Shown here: positions 48,400 to 59,022 of the stretch, piece by piece
How positions within the stretch are numbered: position 1 is the stretch's first letter
Layout of the letters: every line of letters begins with the position of its first letter
Source: Ophioderma brevispina
Taxonomy: Eukaryota > Echinodermata > Ophiuroidea > Amphilepidida > Ophiodermatidae
NCBI GenBank assembly: GCA_023653785.1
Contig: JAMKCH010022236.1
Coordinates: 1 to 64,000, forward strand
Direction of reading: 5' to 3'
Length of the DNA: 64,000 nt
Position numbers and translations under genes: made by a program
Notes under the pieces: generated by a model
Told to the model about the DNA's origin: nothing
Database searches by the model: none
What the model saw: the letters and a program-made list of their open reading frames with translations, nothing else

Positions 48400-51350
48400 A
48401 AAAATATGACATTAGGGGGTTTTCCATACTTGTATTTACTCACACCACATTTTTGCAATTGCTATAACCTTATTTATCAAAATGTTGTTTTTGATATTCG
48501 CTTTAGAATAGCCAAATCGAACATCGAATATGTTATGTCAATTTTGGAACCTAATATTTTATAACAATTGTTGTTAACTTGTCCATATTACTGCACTTGT
48601 TTACAGTTAAAGAAAAAGAGCTCTATGTGATCTTTTTTTTGCATGTTCACACAGTTCTGAATTTGCTTTTCCAATATTTATAACAAAATATTTGTAGGAT
48701 CTATATTGCTGACTATTTTCCAATTTAACGTTTTTATTTTGGTTCTTTAATACATACCACCATATAGGTCCATAGTTTCATTCCCCCTTTCAAAATTATG
48801 ATTTGGAACTTTTTTTCCAAAAGTGTTCACTAATTGGTCTCTAACAATTAGTTTTGAAACCATAACATTACGAATGGTTTTCGCTGTACATGTCTCAATT
48901 GGAAAGTAGGTCGAACCTGACGTATAAACCAATTGAAGATTCACCACTAGTGTTTGTCTTTTCTTATCTTCTAGTCTCTTGGTATTGCCGATTGTAAGAC
49001 ACTTATTTATTATGAAACTACCACCCGTCTTTTTTATTCTAGTACTTAATTCATCCCTCGATAATTACGTTATTTTTCGTTTAACAAACTTGAAATATGT
49101 ATGGAAAACCTGCTTTGATCCATTCTTTAAATAAAGTGTCTTACCCCCTGATTGTATACCTGCGTTATTCCATAAACTTCTTACTAGTATTGTCGATAGC
49201 AACTTTGTCTTCCACAGATTTGGTGAAAGCCCTATTTAATCGCAATTATGATAAAAAATAAGGAAATTTTATCCAATTGTTGCTTACGCACACTTACATT
49301 AAGGCTGTCATAACTGCTATTACATTGTAATATGTCAAGTTTAAAATTGTTTAATTGAAATTCAAACAATGGAATATTTTTCATGTGGATTCTAACTTCT
49401 GTGTTAGACGTTTTATCCATGACACCTTTAGCGAATTGATAAAACGATGGTGATGAAACCATGTTCAGGCTACTTTCTCATACTCTGCAATAATGTGTTT
49501 CTCTTAAACCTTTTCACTACTATTCAGTCCAATGTTAAAGAATGTTGGAATTCAGGTTCTTTTATAACATCATGCGGAATGTCTATTATGCTGGCAATAA
49601 ATTATATTTGAGCGGACACCAAGCACTTTTCACATAAATTCTACCATGATTGAAGGTCTCTTTGTTTCCACAATTTTATAATATTGTTATTTTATTAATC
49701 TTGAGTCCAATTTTGTCCAGGTCCTGGCAGATTTGGAACTACAAAAGTTCCGCCAAAGGACTTGACGGATTTTCCGGAAATATTCCATTCAAGTTGTATG
49801 GATTTTTGACTATATGTATTGGAACCAACCCAATATTGCCTATGTTTTGTTTGATTTAGTTTTAGACCTGACAATAACGAAAAAACAAAAAAAATTTTTT
49901 GTGGGCAGTAACAGATTTATAACTGTCTCAATATCTTGTTCATCAGTAACAAAAAGTGTGATGTCATCTGCATACAATGATATTCGAGCTTCATTTCTTG
50001 AATAACCTTCTAATGGAAGTTTTAGACCTTAATTTTATTAGATTGCCTAATTTTACAAGCCCAAGGTTTCTATTGCAATTATAAACAGCAAGGCAGATAG
50101 GGACAGCCTTACCTAACTCCCTTTTCTAATTGGAAGAAATGAGGACAATATTGCCCTTTTTGTATCAAACAGCTTGAAATAAAAGTGTAAAATTTGGTTT
50201 TAACCCATTTAATGAAATCGCTAACAAAATTAGGTTTTTTCAAAACCGTATTAAAATAACATTGTTAATACTATCAAAGGCTTTGCTAAAAAATAATGAA
50301 TAACATAGCCGCCAGGACATATTTCTCTTTTCGGTCATATATTAGTATGTCTTCGATCAATATAGCGTTGTCACAACTGTACCTCCATTGATATAACCAG
50401 TGGTCAGGATTGATTATTGAAGAGATAACTTTTTGAAACCGCTTAGATAAAGCTTGGTTGTATTTTTTCTATAATCAAATTAACTAATGTAATCGGTCTC
50501 CAATGTGTTAGGTTATCTCGAGGTAAGTCTTTTCCTTTATGAGTAATGTTATAATTCCTTTTTGTGACTTGAAAGCAATTTCTTCGTTCTCCAAAACCCT
50601 CATTCCAATGAGTTGGACGACTAGTTTATTTATCTGTGGCCAAAATCTTTTGTAAAATTCTTACTGTTAGTCCATCATGACCAGGACTTTTATGGTTTTG
50701 CATTTTCTGTATGCAGTTTTACATTCGTGTTGTGAGTTTTCCTTCCAACACGCATTTCTTTCTACTTCGTCAATTTCTTAACCTCCGTGTCATCTATGAA
50801 TTGCTCATACAATTGTTGATTAAAATTACATTATCCTCTTTATTTAATTGGATACTACTTTACTTGTTCATTTAATAGATCATCTTGATCTGTTACCATT
50901 GTCCTATCTTCAGTCCTTAGACTTGTTATTGTTTTGCTTACGCATTTCTTTTTTCAAAGATTCAGAAAATATTTTGTATTTCCGTTCACCCTATTGATCC
51001 ATTTTTCTTGGATCTTATTTTGGCACAGCTGTTAATATTATTCCTCTATTCTAGATTTAATTAGCTTGAGGAATATTTACATGATTTTCTTTTGAGTCTT
51101 CATCAATTAAATTTTTCTTAATCTCTTCAAGTTTATTTTCCTAAATCTTTTTAGGTTTCCAATTCTGTTGTGTTTTGTTTTACAGTTGTACAGTGCGAAC
51201 TTCGATTTCACTTTTAATGAAGTCCCAAAGCCTTCTATTATTGAGTAAGTTTCGGTATTCGTTATAAGTTTTATCTATCAAGTTATTCAGCATGTCTACT
51301 CTTTCTCATCTTGTAAAAAAAACTGTTATTAACTTGTCCATACACCATGA
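48400..51350 (-). pseudogene. Tx1/L1-like LINE, reverse transcriptase and C-terminal part of ORF2
   Basis: Minus-strand motifs in the correct order with falling coordinate: HKSPGHDGLTVRILQKIL (about 50690), FFSKAFDSI (about 50280), RKGVR then GCPLSALLFIIAIET (about 50110), ISLYADDITLFVTDEQDIET (about 49970; catalytic box), KNIPLFEFQ (about 49370), LWNNAGIQSGGKTLYLKEWI (about 49170), and IELFFFNCK plus NKVIAIAKMW (48630-48450). SPGHDG, the SKAFDS core, QGCPLSP, YADD and LWNN..I..GGK are standard for the L1/Tx1 clade. Many stops and frame changes make it inactive. A T-run near 47985 could mark the 3' tail. Confidence 0.88.
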
Positions 51351-51359
51351 CCTTTGTTG

Positions 51360-52300
51360 CATCAACCTAATGATATTTTCATTTTTACACCGAAATGATC
51401 AGTTACATGGTGCGTGACAATGCACTATCAATGGAATGTTTCATTCAATATTGGTATAAACCAGTAATCAATGTTGACTTACACTTAGGGTTATTTCATT
51501 GCCATGTCAATCTTTTTTCATGGGGATTTTGAACCTCCACATATCACAAAAGATCCTATGTTGCTAGGAATGATTTCAGTAATGGTCTTTGATTTAACCA
51601 GGTTATTGTTTGTCTAATCAATATTTAAATCGCCAACAGCTATATTATACATCAGAACCATATTAATTCAGAAGAGTTCAAACACATTTTAAAAATATAC
51701 ATTTTTCTTGCAAGATTTGGAGCATATAAAGTTCCATAAAATATTGCTTATCATTTACTTTCTATTTTGACACACAAAAAATCTTGTACTCTTTTGATTA
51801 CATCTAATACAGTAAATTGGGAATGTGGATTACTAAGAGTAATAATTCCCTTACTGTTTCCGGTATACAATGCATAAAAATCACCACCCCACTTCTCTCT
51901 TCCATTTAAGTAAATCATTTTCTGTGCAATAAGCTCTTGTTTTTTATTTTTTTGCAAAATATATCACATTTTTGTTTCTTTACCACTGGAATAATGAAAT
52001 ACGCTTCTTTTTTATTTATCAGTCCCCGTATATTTATAAGTCAGTAAGTTTAATTTTTTTACGCTGTCCATTCAAAATACAGAAAAATATATTGAAAACG
52101 TTACATATATGATTATGTTTTTGTCATTAAACACTCCACATGTGACAAACCACAATATCCGAAACATTTTTGAGAATGGATCTAAGATAAAAGCAAAAGT
52201 TCTGGTGTGCATTTTTCAAACACATACCACACACAAAATATATTGTTTTGTTTTTTTTTTTTGTTGTTATTGTTTTGTTTTTTTCTTTCATTTAAAATAG
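51360..52300 (-). pseudogene. Tx1/L1-like LINE, AP-endonuclease part of ORF2
   Basis: Minus strand, just upstream of the RT. From about 52035 it reads INIRGLINKKEAYFII and VVKKQKCDIF (the N..GL.NK..R..I......DI block that opens APE endonucleases), then EKWGGDFYALYTGNSKGIIT (51900-51830; the W.G..........S.G.AIL block), and AVGDLNID near 51640 (the GD.N active-site region). Frames shift between these blocks. Endonuclease followed by RT on one strand defines ORF2 of an L1-type element. Confidence 0.8.
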
Positions 52301-52317
52301 CATTTCAGTTCAAAAGT

Positions 52318-54433
52318 TCAGACTTTCAGGAATTTAAGTGTCATGTCAATGTCTTCACTTACTTGATCATTGTCCGTGGTGACTGGTGATGTCAGCCGAC
52401 CTTTCTTACTAACTTCTTCTGTTAGTGGTGACATCACGTCCTTTCTCTTAGCTTTCTTAGTTCTTTTCTTCTTGCTTCTTTTCGCGATTCTATAGGTGAA
52501 GGGAATGTGTTGACTGATCTTTTTTGTCAATTTACAAGTTAAGTAGTTTGTGTGAATGTTTTGGAAAAAAATTGCACCGGTATTCTTGCTGCATCTGTGG
52601 CTCTGTGTGTCGCTATGATTTCAATATTACTCCTGCTACTGTCCTCTGGAACCTGGCCATTGATATTTGTGATTTTTCTTTGGTGTCATTTTCCAATTCA
52701 TCATGTTCATTTTCTTTCTCACGCTTCTACTGATGTAAGATCGCTTCCAGGGCGTGCCAGGGGGGGGTGCGGGGGGTGCGACGCACCCCCCCCCAAAAAA
52801 ATGACAAAGGTCCGCTTTATGATGTTGAAGGTCCGCTTTGCAATGTTTAAGGGTCCGGGATATCACATTAAAAAGTTTGTATTAAGGGTTGTTGCTTGTA
52901 TATTGAATGACTAAGCAGCTGTTAAACGATCCATTACGATTGCCGTTGTTACCTATACTGTTGTTTCTCAACGCTGCCACCTCCCACGCGCACCTCCCCC
53001 CACCCCTCTGTCATCTACACCTTACAGTCAGCCTACTCGCCCCTCTACACATACCGCCCTATATCCCCCACATTAGCCTCTTTTTCCAAACCCGCCACTA
53101 TCTAACATATCCTAGGCAACAATCCATCCAATACTGCCCCAAATCTTCTCCCACCCCCAGATTTTTCTCCCCACCTCCTCTACCACTCCCATCACCCCCA
53201 GCCCCCTACACCCTGCTCCCTCTGGGGTGACGATATTTTGTCGTATTTCCCTCAACCCCCCCCCCCCCCCCCCCCCCCTCCGCTCTTACGAATTTGGAGA
53301 CGACGGTGAAAAATTTTGGGCAAACGGCGAGCGCAGCGAGCAGAAAAAATTTTTTTGGTACGCAAAGGGTCCGCTTCTGGCAAAATCCGCACCCCCCCCC
53401 CCCCCGCAATAAATTCCTGGCTACCGGGCTGCTCTTTCTTACTTTTTGCAAATATGACTCCACTTTCTGCATAATTTCAGGTGACTTGGGGCCATTAGCA
53501 GGGTTCATACAGTGTTCAATTATATCCTCGACAACGACTTTGCGTGGACTGGGACAACTGTTCCCATTTGCACATGCGTGGCAACTGATCCCATTTACCG
53601 GCACTTCAGTTTTCCTGGTAGTACTAGGAATTCCTTCGGTGCAGTTCCTTGCCATATGACCTACTTGATTTACATGGTAGATCTTGGTTTTGTTGTTCTG
53701 TCCTTACAGAGGGGCAAGTTGTTTGGACTGCCCTTCCTTTCCCCATGCAAACACTTGGGTTTTGGTTTTTCAGGGACAGTATGGTGAATGTGACGTAATC
53801 TTGGCAAATGGCGCAGTTTAACATGTTGGCGGTATAATACAAGCACGACTGGAGTTTCCATCAATTTTCTTTCATCCCTTGGGTCTGGGATCGCCATAAT
53901 GCAATATTCTTGGTTTCTGTTCATATATTTTAGGATACATAACAGTATCTGTGTCCACTTAAGAGATGTCCCCATTTCTCCTTGTTTCACCTTCTCTCAT
54001 GTCACATTAGTTTCTAACCCCATACTGTCTCGCGCGTGGGCCAAATGTATCAAACCCATTTCACCATGTATTGTTCAGGTTATATTTGGGAAGTTTCATG
54101 TATACTGATTTCTGATTAGTTTATTAGTTCTTTACTTCCTTTCTCTTTTAATCCATCAGACTAAAAGGACTTGCCTTGCAACTCGATAATTCCTTCTGCT
54201 AGTAGTGTCGCTTTTATCTCTTTGGGGACAAACATATATAAACCCCATTTGGAGTGATCTGTGAAGTATTGCGTCCCGATGATATGCTCCGGTTTTATTT
54301 TAGGAGCATCTTGACCTTTATTTCCACATCTTGCGCGTCTTTCTGCTACTTCAACGTTGTTAACTCTTACATACCGGGGTATACTGAAATAAATCCATAG
54401 GTCTTGGATCACGCAAGTGTTCACCGTGTTCAC
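52318..54433 (-). pseudogene. Tx1/L1-like LINE, ORF1 region, split by an insertion
   Basis: On the minus strand 54433-54161 reads IPRYVRVNNVEVAERRARC and IIGTQYFTDHSKWGLYMFVP, followed by a degraded middle (53990-53670) and NQVGHMARNCTE (about 53640), the second half of a CCHC zinc knuckle, then ISCHACANGNSCPSP and EIMQKVESYLQKVRKSS. The rest resumes beyond the insertion at 52740-53431 as RSVRKKMNMMNWK and a Lys/Arg-rich end (RSKKKRTKKAKRKD, 52480-52430). A knuckle-bearing, basic ORF1 directly upstream of an APE-RT ORF2 fits a Tx1/L1-like element. The first half of the knuckle has lost its cysteines. Confidence 0.7.
52740..53431. mobile_element. C-rich non-autonomous element inserted in LINE ORF1
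   Basis: The left part reads CCAGGGCGTGCCAGGGGGGG then GGGTGCGACGCACCCCCC; the right edge reads GCAATAAATTCCTGGCTACC GGG after a C-run, roughly mirroring it. Inside are repeated GGTCCGCTTT words, a 300-bp pyrimidine-rich block (52930-53220), a C-run of about 30 and GGCGAGCGCAGCGAGCAG. The flanking ORF1 frame resumes on both sides, which is the best evidence for insertion. Confidence 0.6.
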
Positions 54434-54439
54434 TTGTCG

Positions 54440-55650
54440 ACGTTCCCCTCAGCTGATTGATCGGGCAATGGTGCTGTATACACAAGTCTCGCCGGTAGTT
54501 TGAATAACAATGAGCTGGTACAGGCAGTACAACACACACTGACCATTGTATACACTAACCTACTATAATAAAATGAGGAAAACTTCTCCTCCAAAATGTC
54601 TTACATAATATAAAATGGGTTGTGATTGCGTCTCCGATGAGATCTAATGAGATAAGTCTACAATTTATCATTCCAAAAACATGGGAAATAACCCGAAAAT
54701 ACTAATATAATCCAGGGTAGATTACGGAGGACGAAGCGACCATACGTCTGACATTGATGACTGATCAATTCCACTTTCAAAATTACAAATTGTTGAATAA
54801 GAACCTGGGTGATATTTTGGGAGCGCAAAAAGAATTTATGGCATTTATATCTTTACCCCGTAGAGGCTTGTTTTGTAAAGATGGCGGTGATTAAATTCGC
54901 TCTAGGGTACGTAAATCAGAAGAAAAGCAGCACTACCCAATCTTTTCGACGTTATTAAACAACACTTTCTAATAATGACCCTAAATCATTTCCAATATGT
55001 AAAAAATATAAAGTGGGGTATTGACTTGTCCTAGAGAGTGCCGTTACTATAGCTGGTGACCTACTTGGGCCATATACCGTAGTTTAAAACTGACTATATA
55101 ATAGTTCATTGAAGACCAGCTCATATCACCTGATACACTAAAATATAATAAATGGGTGTGGGACTGTATTTGGGGACTACTCAGTGACGTCAAGGGGTTT
55201 TCCCAGTAAAAATAAAAAATATGCTTATGAAGAAGTGAAAAAGTTGTCGATATGTAGAAGGAAAATTTAACTATGGTGACTAAGTTCTTCGAGCACATCA
55301 AGTGCTATTTTCCTTTGTTTCTGACTTGTACCACAGGCTCCTTCTCTCTCTCCTCTGCCTAGATCAGCTTCCTTCCCAGCGTCAACTAGTGTTGAGTGGT
55401 CTGCAATTGGCCAGAAGTACGAGAGAAAATTACGGAAAAATGTTATCAATGTTTTCGTTATGGTTCTCTATATGTCGAAAAAGAGGTGCAATGGCTGTTT
55501 TTCTTCTTGATTTATGTCCCCCCGGAGCGGGTATAACTGCCGCCATCATGAGTTCTGATCATGTCCGCAATACACAAATGTCATTGCCAATCTCTTTTGG
55601 TGCTCTAAAATAGTACTCGCATTCATTACCCCACCATCTATTGGTTTAAT
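54440..55650. other. Non-coding stretch
   Basis: No recognised gene. It may include the 5' UTR of the minus-strand LINE just below 54440. A plus-strand frame at 55302-55613 and minus-strand frames at 55047-55449 carry no recognisable domain. Confidence 0.45.
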
Positions 55651-55654
55651 TTAG

Positions 55655-55915
55655 TACATTCACAAAACATGCTCCTACCGGCGGCCATCATGGACCACTT
55701 TATGTTTAAGCCCAGTTCAGGAAGGTAGAACGTTATTTCGTTTGTCCTAGATAAAATTTCTTAATCTATAATGAAATACAATAGCCGTTTTCAAAAACAA
55801 TGGTGGCCATGTTTTGAAATAGGCAGTACGCGCTAATGGGCAACTTTTCGGGGCGGAAACATACCCTAATCTGCAGGGGGACACCCCCTTCAAGGTGACA
55901 TATTGGAAAATTTAA
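55655..55915 (+). repeat. Dispersed repeat family G, copy 2
   Basis: GGCGGCCATCATGGACC, GATAAAATTTCTTAATCTAT, AACAATGGTGGCCAT, CTTTTCGGGGCGGAAACATA and AGGGGGACACCCCC match copy 1 in inverted orientation. A long C-run follows at about 55952. Confidence 0.75.
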
Positions 55916-56289
55916 TCACCATGTGGGGGTGCAACAAACTCGAATTTTAAGGCCCCCCCCCCCCCCCACCCATACGAAAACGGCTTATGGACTAGGTCTG
56001 GTTGCAAAACATCAATCGTGATAACCTACGAATACGCCAGGGGGGTAGACATAGACCTGCTCGATTTGTTGATGCCGTTTTGATTTGCTGTTGCTGTCGG
56101 TTGCATTGTCCTCCCCCCCCCCCCTGGAAGAAGCAATAAATTAATTTACATCTATGTCACCCTTACAGATAGCTCCAATCTGATGGGACATACTCATGGT
56201 GGACTCAAAACATAACCCCAAACAAGGGTTTCTTCACCACACAGAGATGCAGAAAACAGAGGTGTGCGCCCAGGATCTAACTGTATTGG

Positions 56290-57290
56290 AGGGCAGATTT
56301 CAAAACACACGGCGTGGCAAAACACAATAAATTCTGTCTTTTCTTGATCATCGGCAGCATGTTATTTGACCATCCAGGGGTTGTTTTATGTCAGATATAC
56401 AGCTTGAAAGTCTTTTCAGAGCATGCTCACGCATCACATGGAATCTTTGGATTAAACTCACAGAAAAGCTGAGATCATCAGCATACGAGTGAAAGTTAAA
56501 ATGATTCCTAATACTGTCACCGACTGGCATGAGTTATACATTATGAAACCTGGCAGGCCTACAATGGGCCCGAGGTACGGAGTAGCTGAGCTGAAAATAT
56601 GCTGCTGGACATGTCATGGTTAAAGCAATATTAGCACATTTTTTTGAAGGGCGTCCCCAATTTTTCAAAAATTGGAGCTTTTTTACACGGTTGCATTGGT
56701 AATGGCTAAGTAAACACTATACCTGTGATGGTTAAGCCGAAAAGTTCTATGTGTCACAAACAAGGAATTTTGTACTAGATAATTAGTCAAGTTAGAGGTT
56801 ATTTACTTGAGGTGGCACTATTTCTCATGGACGGAAATAAACGTAGCATTTCCAGCTATGCGTTAAGTCCCATCTGAGATCCAATTCTAATTACAACATC
56901 GCTATTTTGTGATTAAATACGAATTTTTAGCATTCTCGTTCGCAGGTTAGTTCTAGACAATTACCAACGTAACTGTGCAAAAATATCAACAATTTTGGAA
57001 ATTGGGGCGCTATTCAAAAAATGTGCCAATATTGCGTTAACCATCACTCGGGTAATTCTGTCAGTGAGATTATGATCGAAACCATGCAATCAAGGTAGTG
57101 CATGTGATACCAAACCTGTTTCAAGCCTTTTATCAAAAACTATCATGGTCAAATGTATCGAAGGCAGCTATCAAGTCCAGCCATTACTCAAGATAGTCTT
57201 ATTACCATCCAAGGCTTGAAGGAGGTAATTTCTAACCTGGCGAAGGGCTGTATCAGTGGAATGGTGAGATTTATATGCAGATTGCAATGG
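56290..57290 (-). pseudogene. CR1/L2-type RT fragment interrupted by a MITE and a SINE
   Basis: Minus strand: SAYKSHHSTDTALRQVRNYL then LLQALDGNKTIL (57290-57190), LDLIAAFDTFDHDSF (motif A, about 57180-57130), then a 430-bp MITE (56617-57044), then FNFHSYADDLSFSV (56490-56450; YADD box) and ERLSSCISDIKQ-like sequence to about 56350. Order and wording fit CR1/L2 RT. The PQG region is missing or displaced by the MITE. Upstream it is cut by an inverted SINE copy at about 57290. Inactive. Confidence 0.85.
56617..57044. mobile_element. MITE inserted in LINE, long inverted repeats
   Basis: The ends read ATGGTTAAAGCAATATTAGC and, inverted, ATGGTTAACGCAATATTGGC, with arms continuing through ACATTTTTTTGAA and GGGCG..CCCAATTT for about 55 bp. 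It sits between the motif A and YADD parts of an RT pseudogene, so it is younger than that LINE copy. No coding frame. Confidence 0.85.
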
Positions 57291-57294
57291 CCCC

Positions 57295-57464
57295 AAGATC
57301 ATGATCCGCCAACTGCTGTATGAGTATTTATTAATCTTTCCCTGGAGCTGGTCAGCGCACACAAGTGTTGAAAAAAAAACCCATATGAGCTTGGCCGGAA
57401 TTCGAACCGGCGACCTCCGTAATACTAGTGACGGCGCTCTAACCAACTGAGCCACAAGACTGAG
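57295..57464 (-). mobile_element. tRNA-Thr-like SINE, inverted copy of the array
   Basis: Minus-strand head 57464-57387: GTGGCTCAGTTGGTTAGAGC (A-box), GCCGTCACTAGTATTACGG, GGTCGCCGGTTCGAATTCCG (B-box). The loop CTAGTAT is close to the tRNA-Thr (AGT) form CTAGTAA if one C is bulged out of the stem. The acceptor stem does not pair, so it is not a working tRNA. The tail reads CATATGGGTTTTTTTTTC, CAACACTTGTGTGCGCTG, CCAGGGAAAGATTAATAAA. It lies head to head with the next copy. Confidence 0.8.
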
Positions 57465-57483
57465 TTGGGTGAAGAACGATAGA

Positions 57484-57645
57484 TATCGTTGGTTAGAGCG
57501 CCTTCACTTGTAATACGGAGGTCGCCGGTTCGAATCGGCCAAGCGCATATGGGTTTTGTTCAACACTTGTGTGCGCTGGCATCTCCAGGGAAAGATTAAT
57601 AAATACCCCCTCCTTGTCTACCTGGCGAACTAAGTAGTAAAAACT
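57484..57645 (+). mobile_element. tRNA-Thr-like SINE, array unit 1
   Basis: It starts within the D arm (TTGGTTAGAGCGCC), so the first part of the A-box is lost at the head-to-head junction near 57475. B-box GGTTCGAATCGGCC at 57527. The same tail follows as in the other copies. Confidence 0.8.
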
Positions 57646-57761
57646 TCCAAAAAAATATAATATTGTTATGTAAAATTATTACCGTTCTGATGCTATCCGC
57701 TAGGAAAGCGATGGCACACCTTCGAACATAACAACTATGATATTATCGTTCTTCTACCAAC

Positions 57762-57940
57762 TCAGTCTGTGCTCAGTTGGTAGAGCGCCGTCACTAGTTA
57801 TAAGGAGGTCGCCGGTTCGAATCCGGCCAAGCGCATATGGGTTTTTTTTTCAAAACTTGTGTGCGCTGGCCATCTCCAGGGAAAGATTAATAAACCATAA
57901 TTGTGCTACCTGAGAACTAAAAGTAGTTAAAAAACTTCCA
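57762..57940 (+). mobile_element. tRNA-Thr-like SINE, array unit 2
   Basis: CAGTCTGTGCTCAGTTGGTA (A-box, one base short), B-box GGTTCGAATCCGG at 57814, then the standard tail. It is joined to the next unit by about 110 bp of spacer (GATGCTATC.CGCTAG.AAAGCGATGG and TATCGTTCT) that is also shared between units. Confidence 0.8.
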
Positions 57941-58050
57941 CAAAATATAAATTGTATATTAAATATATACTCTTCTGAATGCTATCACGCTAGAAAGCGA
58001 TGGACGAACCTTTCGAACCTAACACCTATATATCTATCGTTCTCTACAAC

Positions 58051-58230
58051 TCTCAGTCTGTGGCTCAGTTGGTTAGAGCGCCGTCACTAGTAATACGGAG
58101 GTCCCGGTTCGAATCCGGCCAAGCGCAGATATTGTTTTTTTTTTCAACACTTGTGTGCCGCTTGCCATCTCCAGGAAAGATTAATAATACCATCCTTGTC
58201 ATACCTGGAGACTAAGTTAGTAAAACTTCA
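58051..58230 (+). mobile_element. tRNA-Thr-like SINE, array unit 3
   Basis: CAGTCTGTGGCTCAGTTGGT and AGAGCGCCGTCACTAGTAA, B-box GGTTCGAATCCGG at 58106. This is the best-preserved head: with one bulged C the anticodon stem CCGT-A/T-ACGG closes on loop CTAGTAA (AGT, Thr). The acceptor halves (CAGTCTG and CCAAGCG) do not pair. B-box to B-box distances along the array are 287 and 292 bp. Confidence 0.85.
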
Positions 58231-58299
58231 ACATGCTGTATTACATGACGTGATGCTGCCTTCCCAATCAATTAGGCAGGGAATTTGATATTGCAACTG

Positions 58300-59010
58300 G
58301 CATATTAAATACAGGGACAATGATACAATGCTGCAAGGTGTGAGGAAATATCCTGCAAAAGCGAACTGTCACTTCTGGTGATGATAGTAATCATCGGTTG
58401 TAACATCATGTGTGGTCTGTTCTGATGTCGTAAATACTTTAAATAACAAATTTAATAAGGGAGGAATTCGCGATCTGTATCCCTAACGTCCTAACTGACA
58501 TTTAAATGCACTTTTGAAAAAATCACGAAGCGGACCCTTGCCTTGGATTAGGGGAAATTGATCCGAGATCTAACAATAAAAAATAACGCTACCTCACTTT
58601 TTGCGGTGATCGTCAGATTTTTCTCTAGGGACGTTAGGGATATACTCAAAAGGCTCAACCAAAATTGATATCAACCTGACCGTCGGACAGATGTGCAATT
58701 TGTTCCTCTCTGAAGAAAAATTGGGGATCTTTTATTTACAGACAATCATCTGAAATATTGGCCCAAGTAGAGTATATAATATATACTTATCTTGCGCGCA
58801 AATTCGATCTTACTCTGGAATAAATGCGTAATTGGATTGCTAAACGGACAGAAATTAAAACAGTGTGGCCTAATACCACACTTGCAATATCATCAAAACG
58901 CACTGTAAGAATCAACTGAAATTTTGGAATAACCTTTTCTCGGGAATCTAGGGAACCATAAACAAAATGAGGTAGTAGGATCACGAAATGCAGTTTTTAA
59001 AGGGGGTAGC
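58300..59010 (-). other. Duplicated exon-like segment, unit 1 (Thr-rich end)
   Basis: Minus strand: 58998-58800 resembles 60115-59995, and 58740-58640 plus 58478-58400 resembles 59380-59180 once a 161-bp MITE is removed. The end encodes TTSEQTTHDVTTDD (58437-58395), a Thr-rich stretch like a mucin-type stalk. Frames in this unit are broken. No domain is recognised in the preceding part. Confidence 0.4.
58480..58640. mobile_element. Small MITE with TA target duplication
   Basis: The terminal inverted repeats are TCCCTAACGTCC and GGACGTTAGGGA, flanked by TA on both sides. Removing the element restores alignment of the flanking sequence with the paralogous segment at 59.2-59.3 kb (GAGCYTTTTGAG joined to AGATCRCGAATT). 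A TA duplication is typical of Tc1/mariner-type MITEs. Confidence 0.85.
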
Positions 59011-59022
59011 ACGACTTATATA

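Noticed and set aside
52907..53230. Pro/Leu-rich plus-strand frame of 107 residues
   Set aside because: It is the reading of a pyrimidine-rich low-complexity block inside an inserted element.
57690..58005. Possible hammerhead-ribozyme core (CTGATG ... GAAAGCG) in the SINE-array spacer
   Set aside because: The order CTGATGA, stem, CGAAA, stem, cleavage triplet could not be laid out; the conserved CGAAAC box is missing and stem I is not formed.
57387..58128. Four apparent tRNA genes
   Set aside because: A- and B-boxes are good but the acceptor halves do not pair, the anticodon stem needs a bulge, and each is followed by the same SINE tail. Called SINE units instead.
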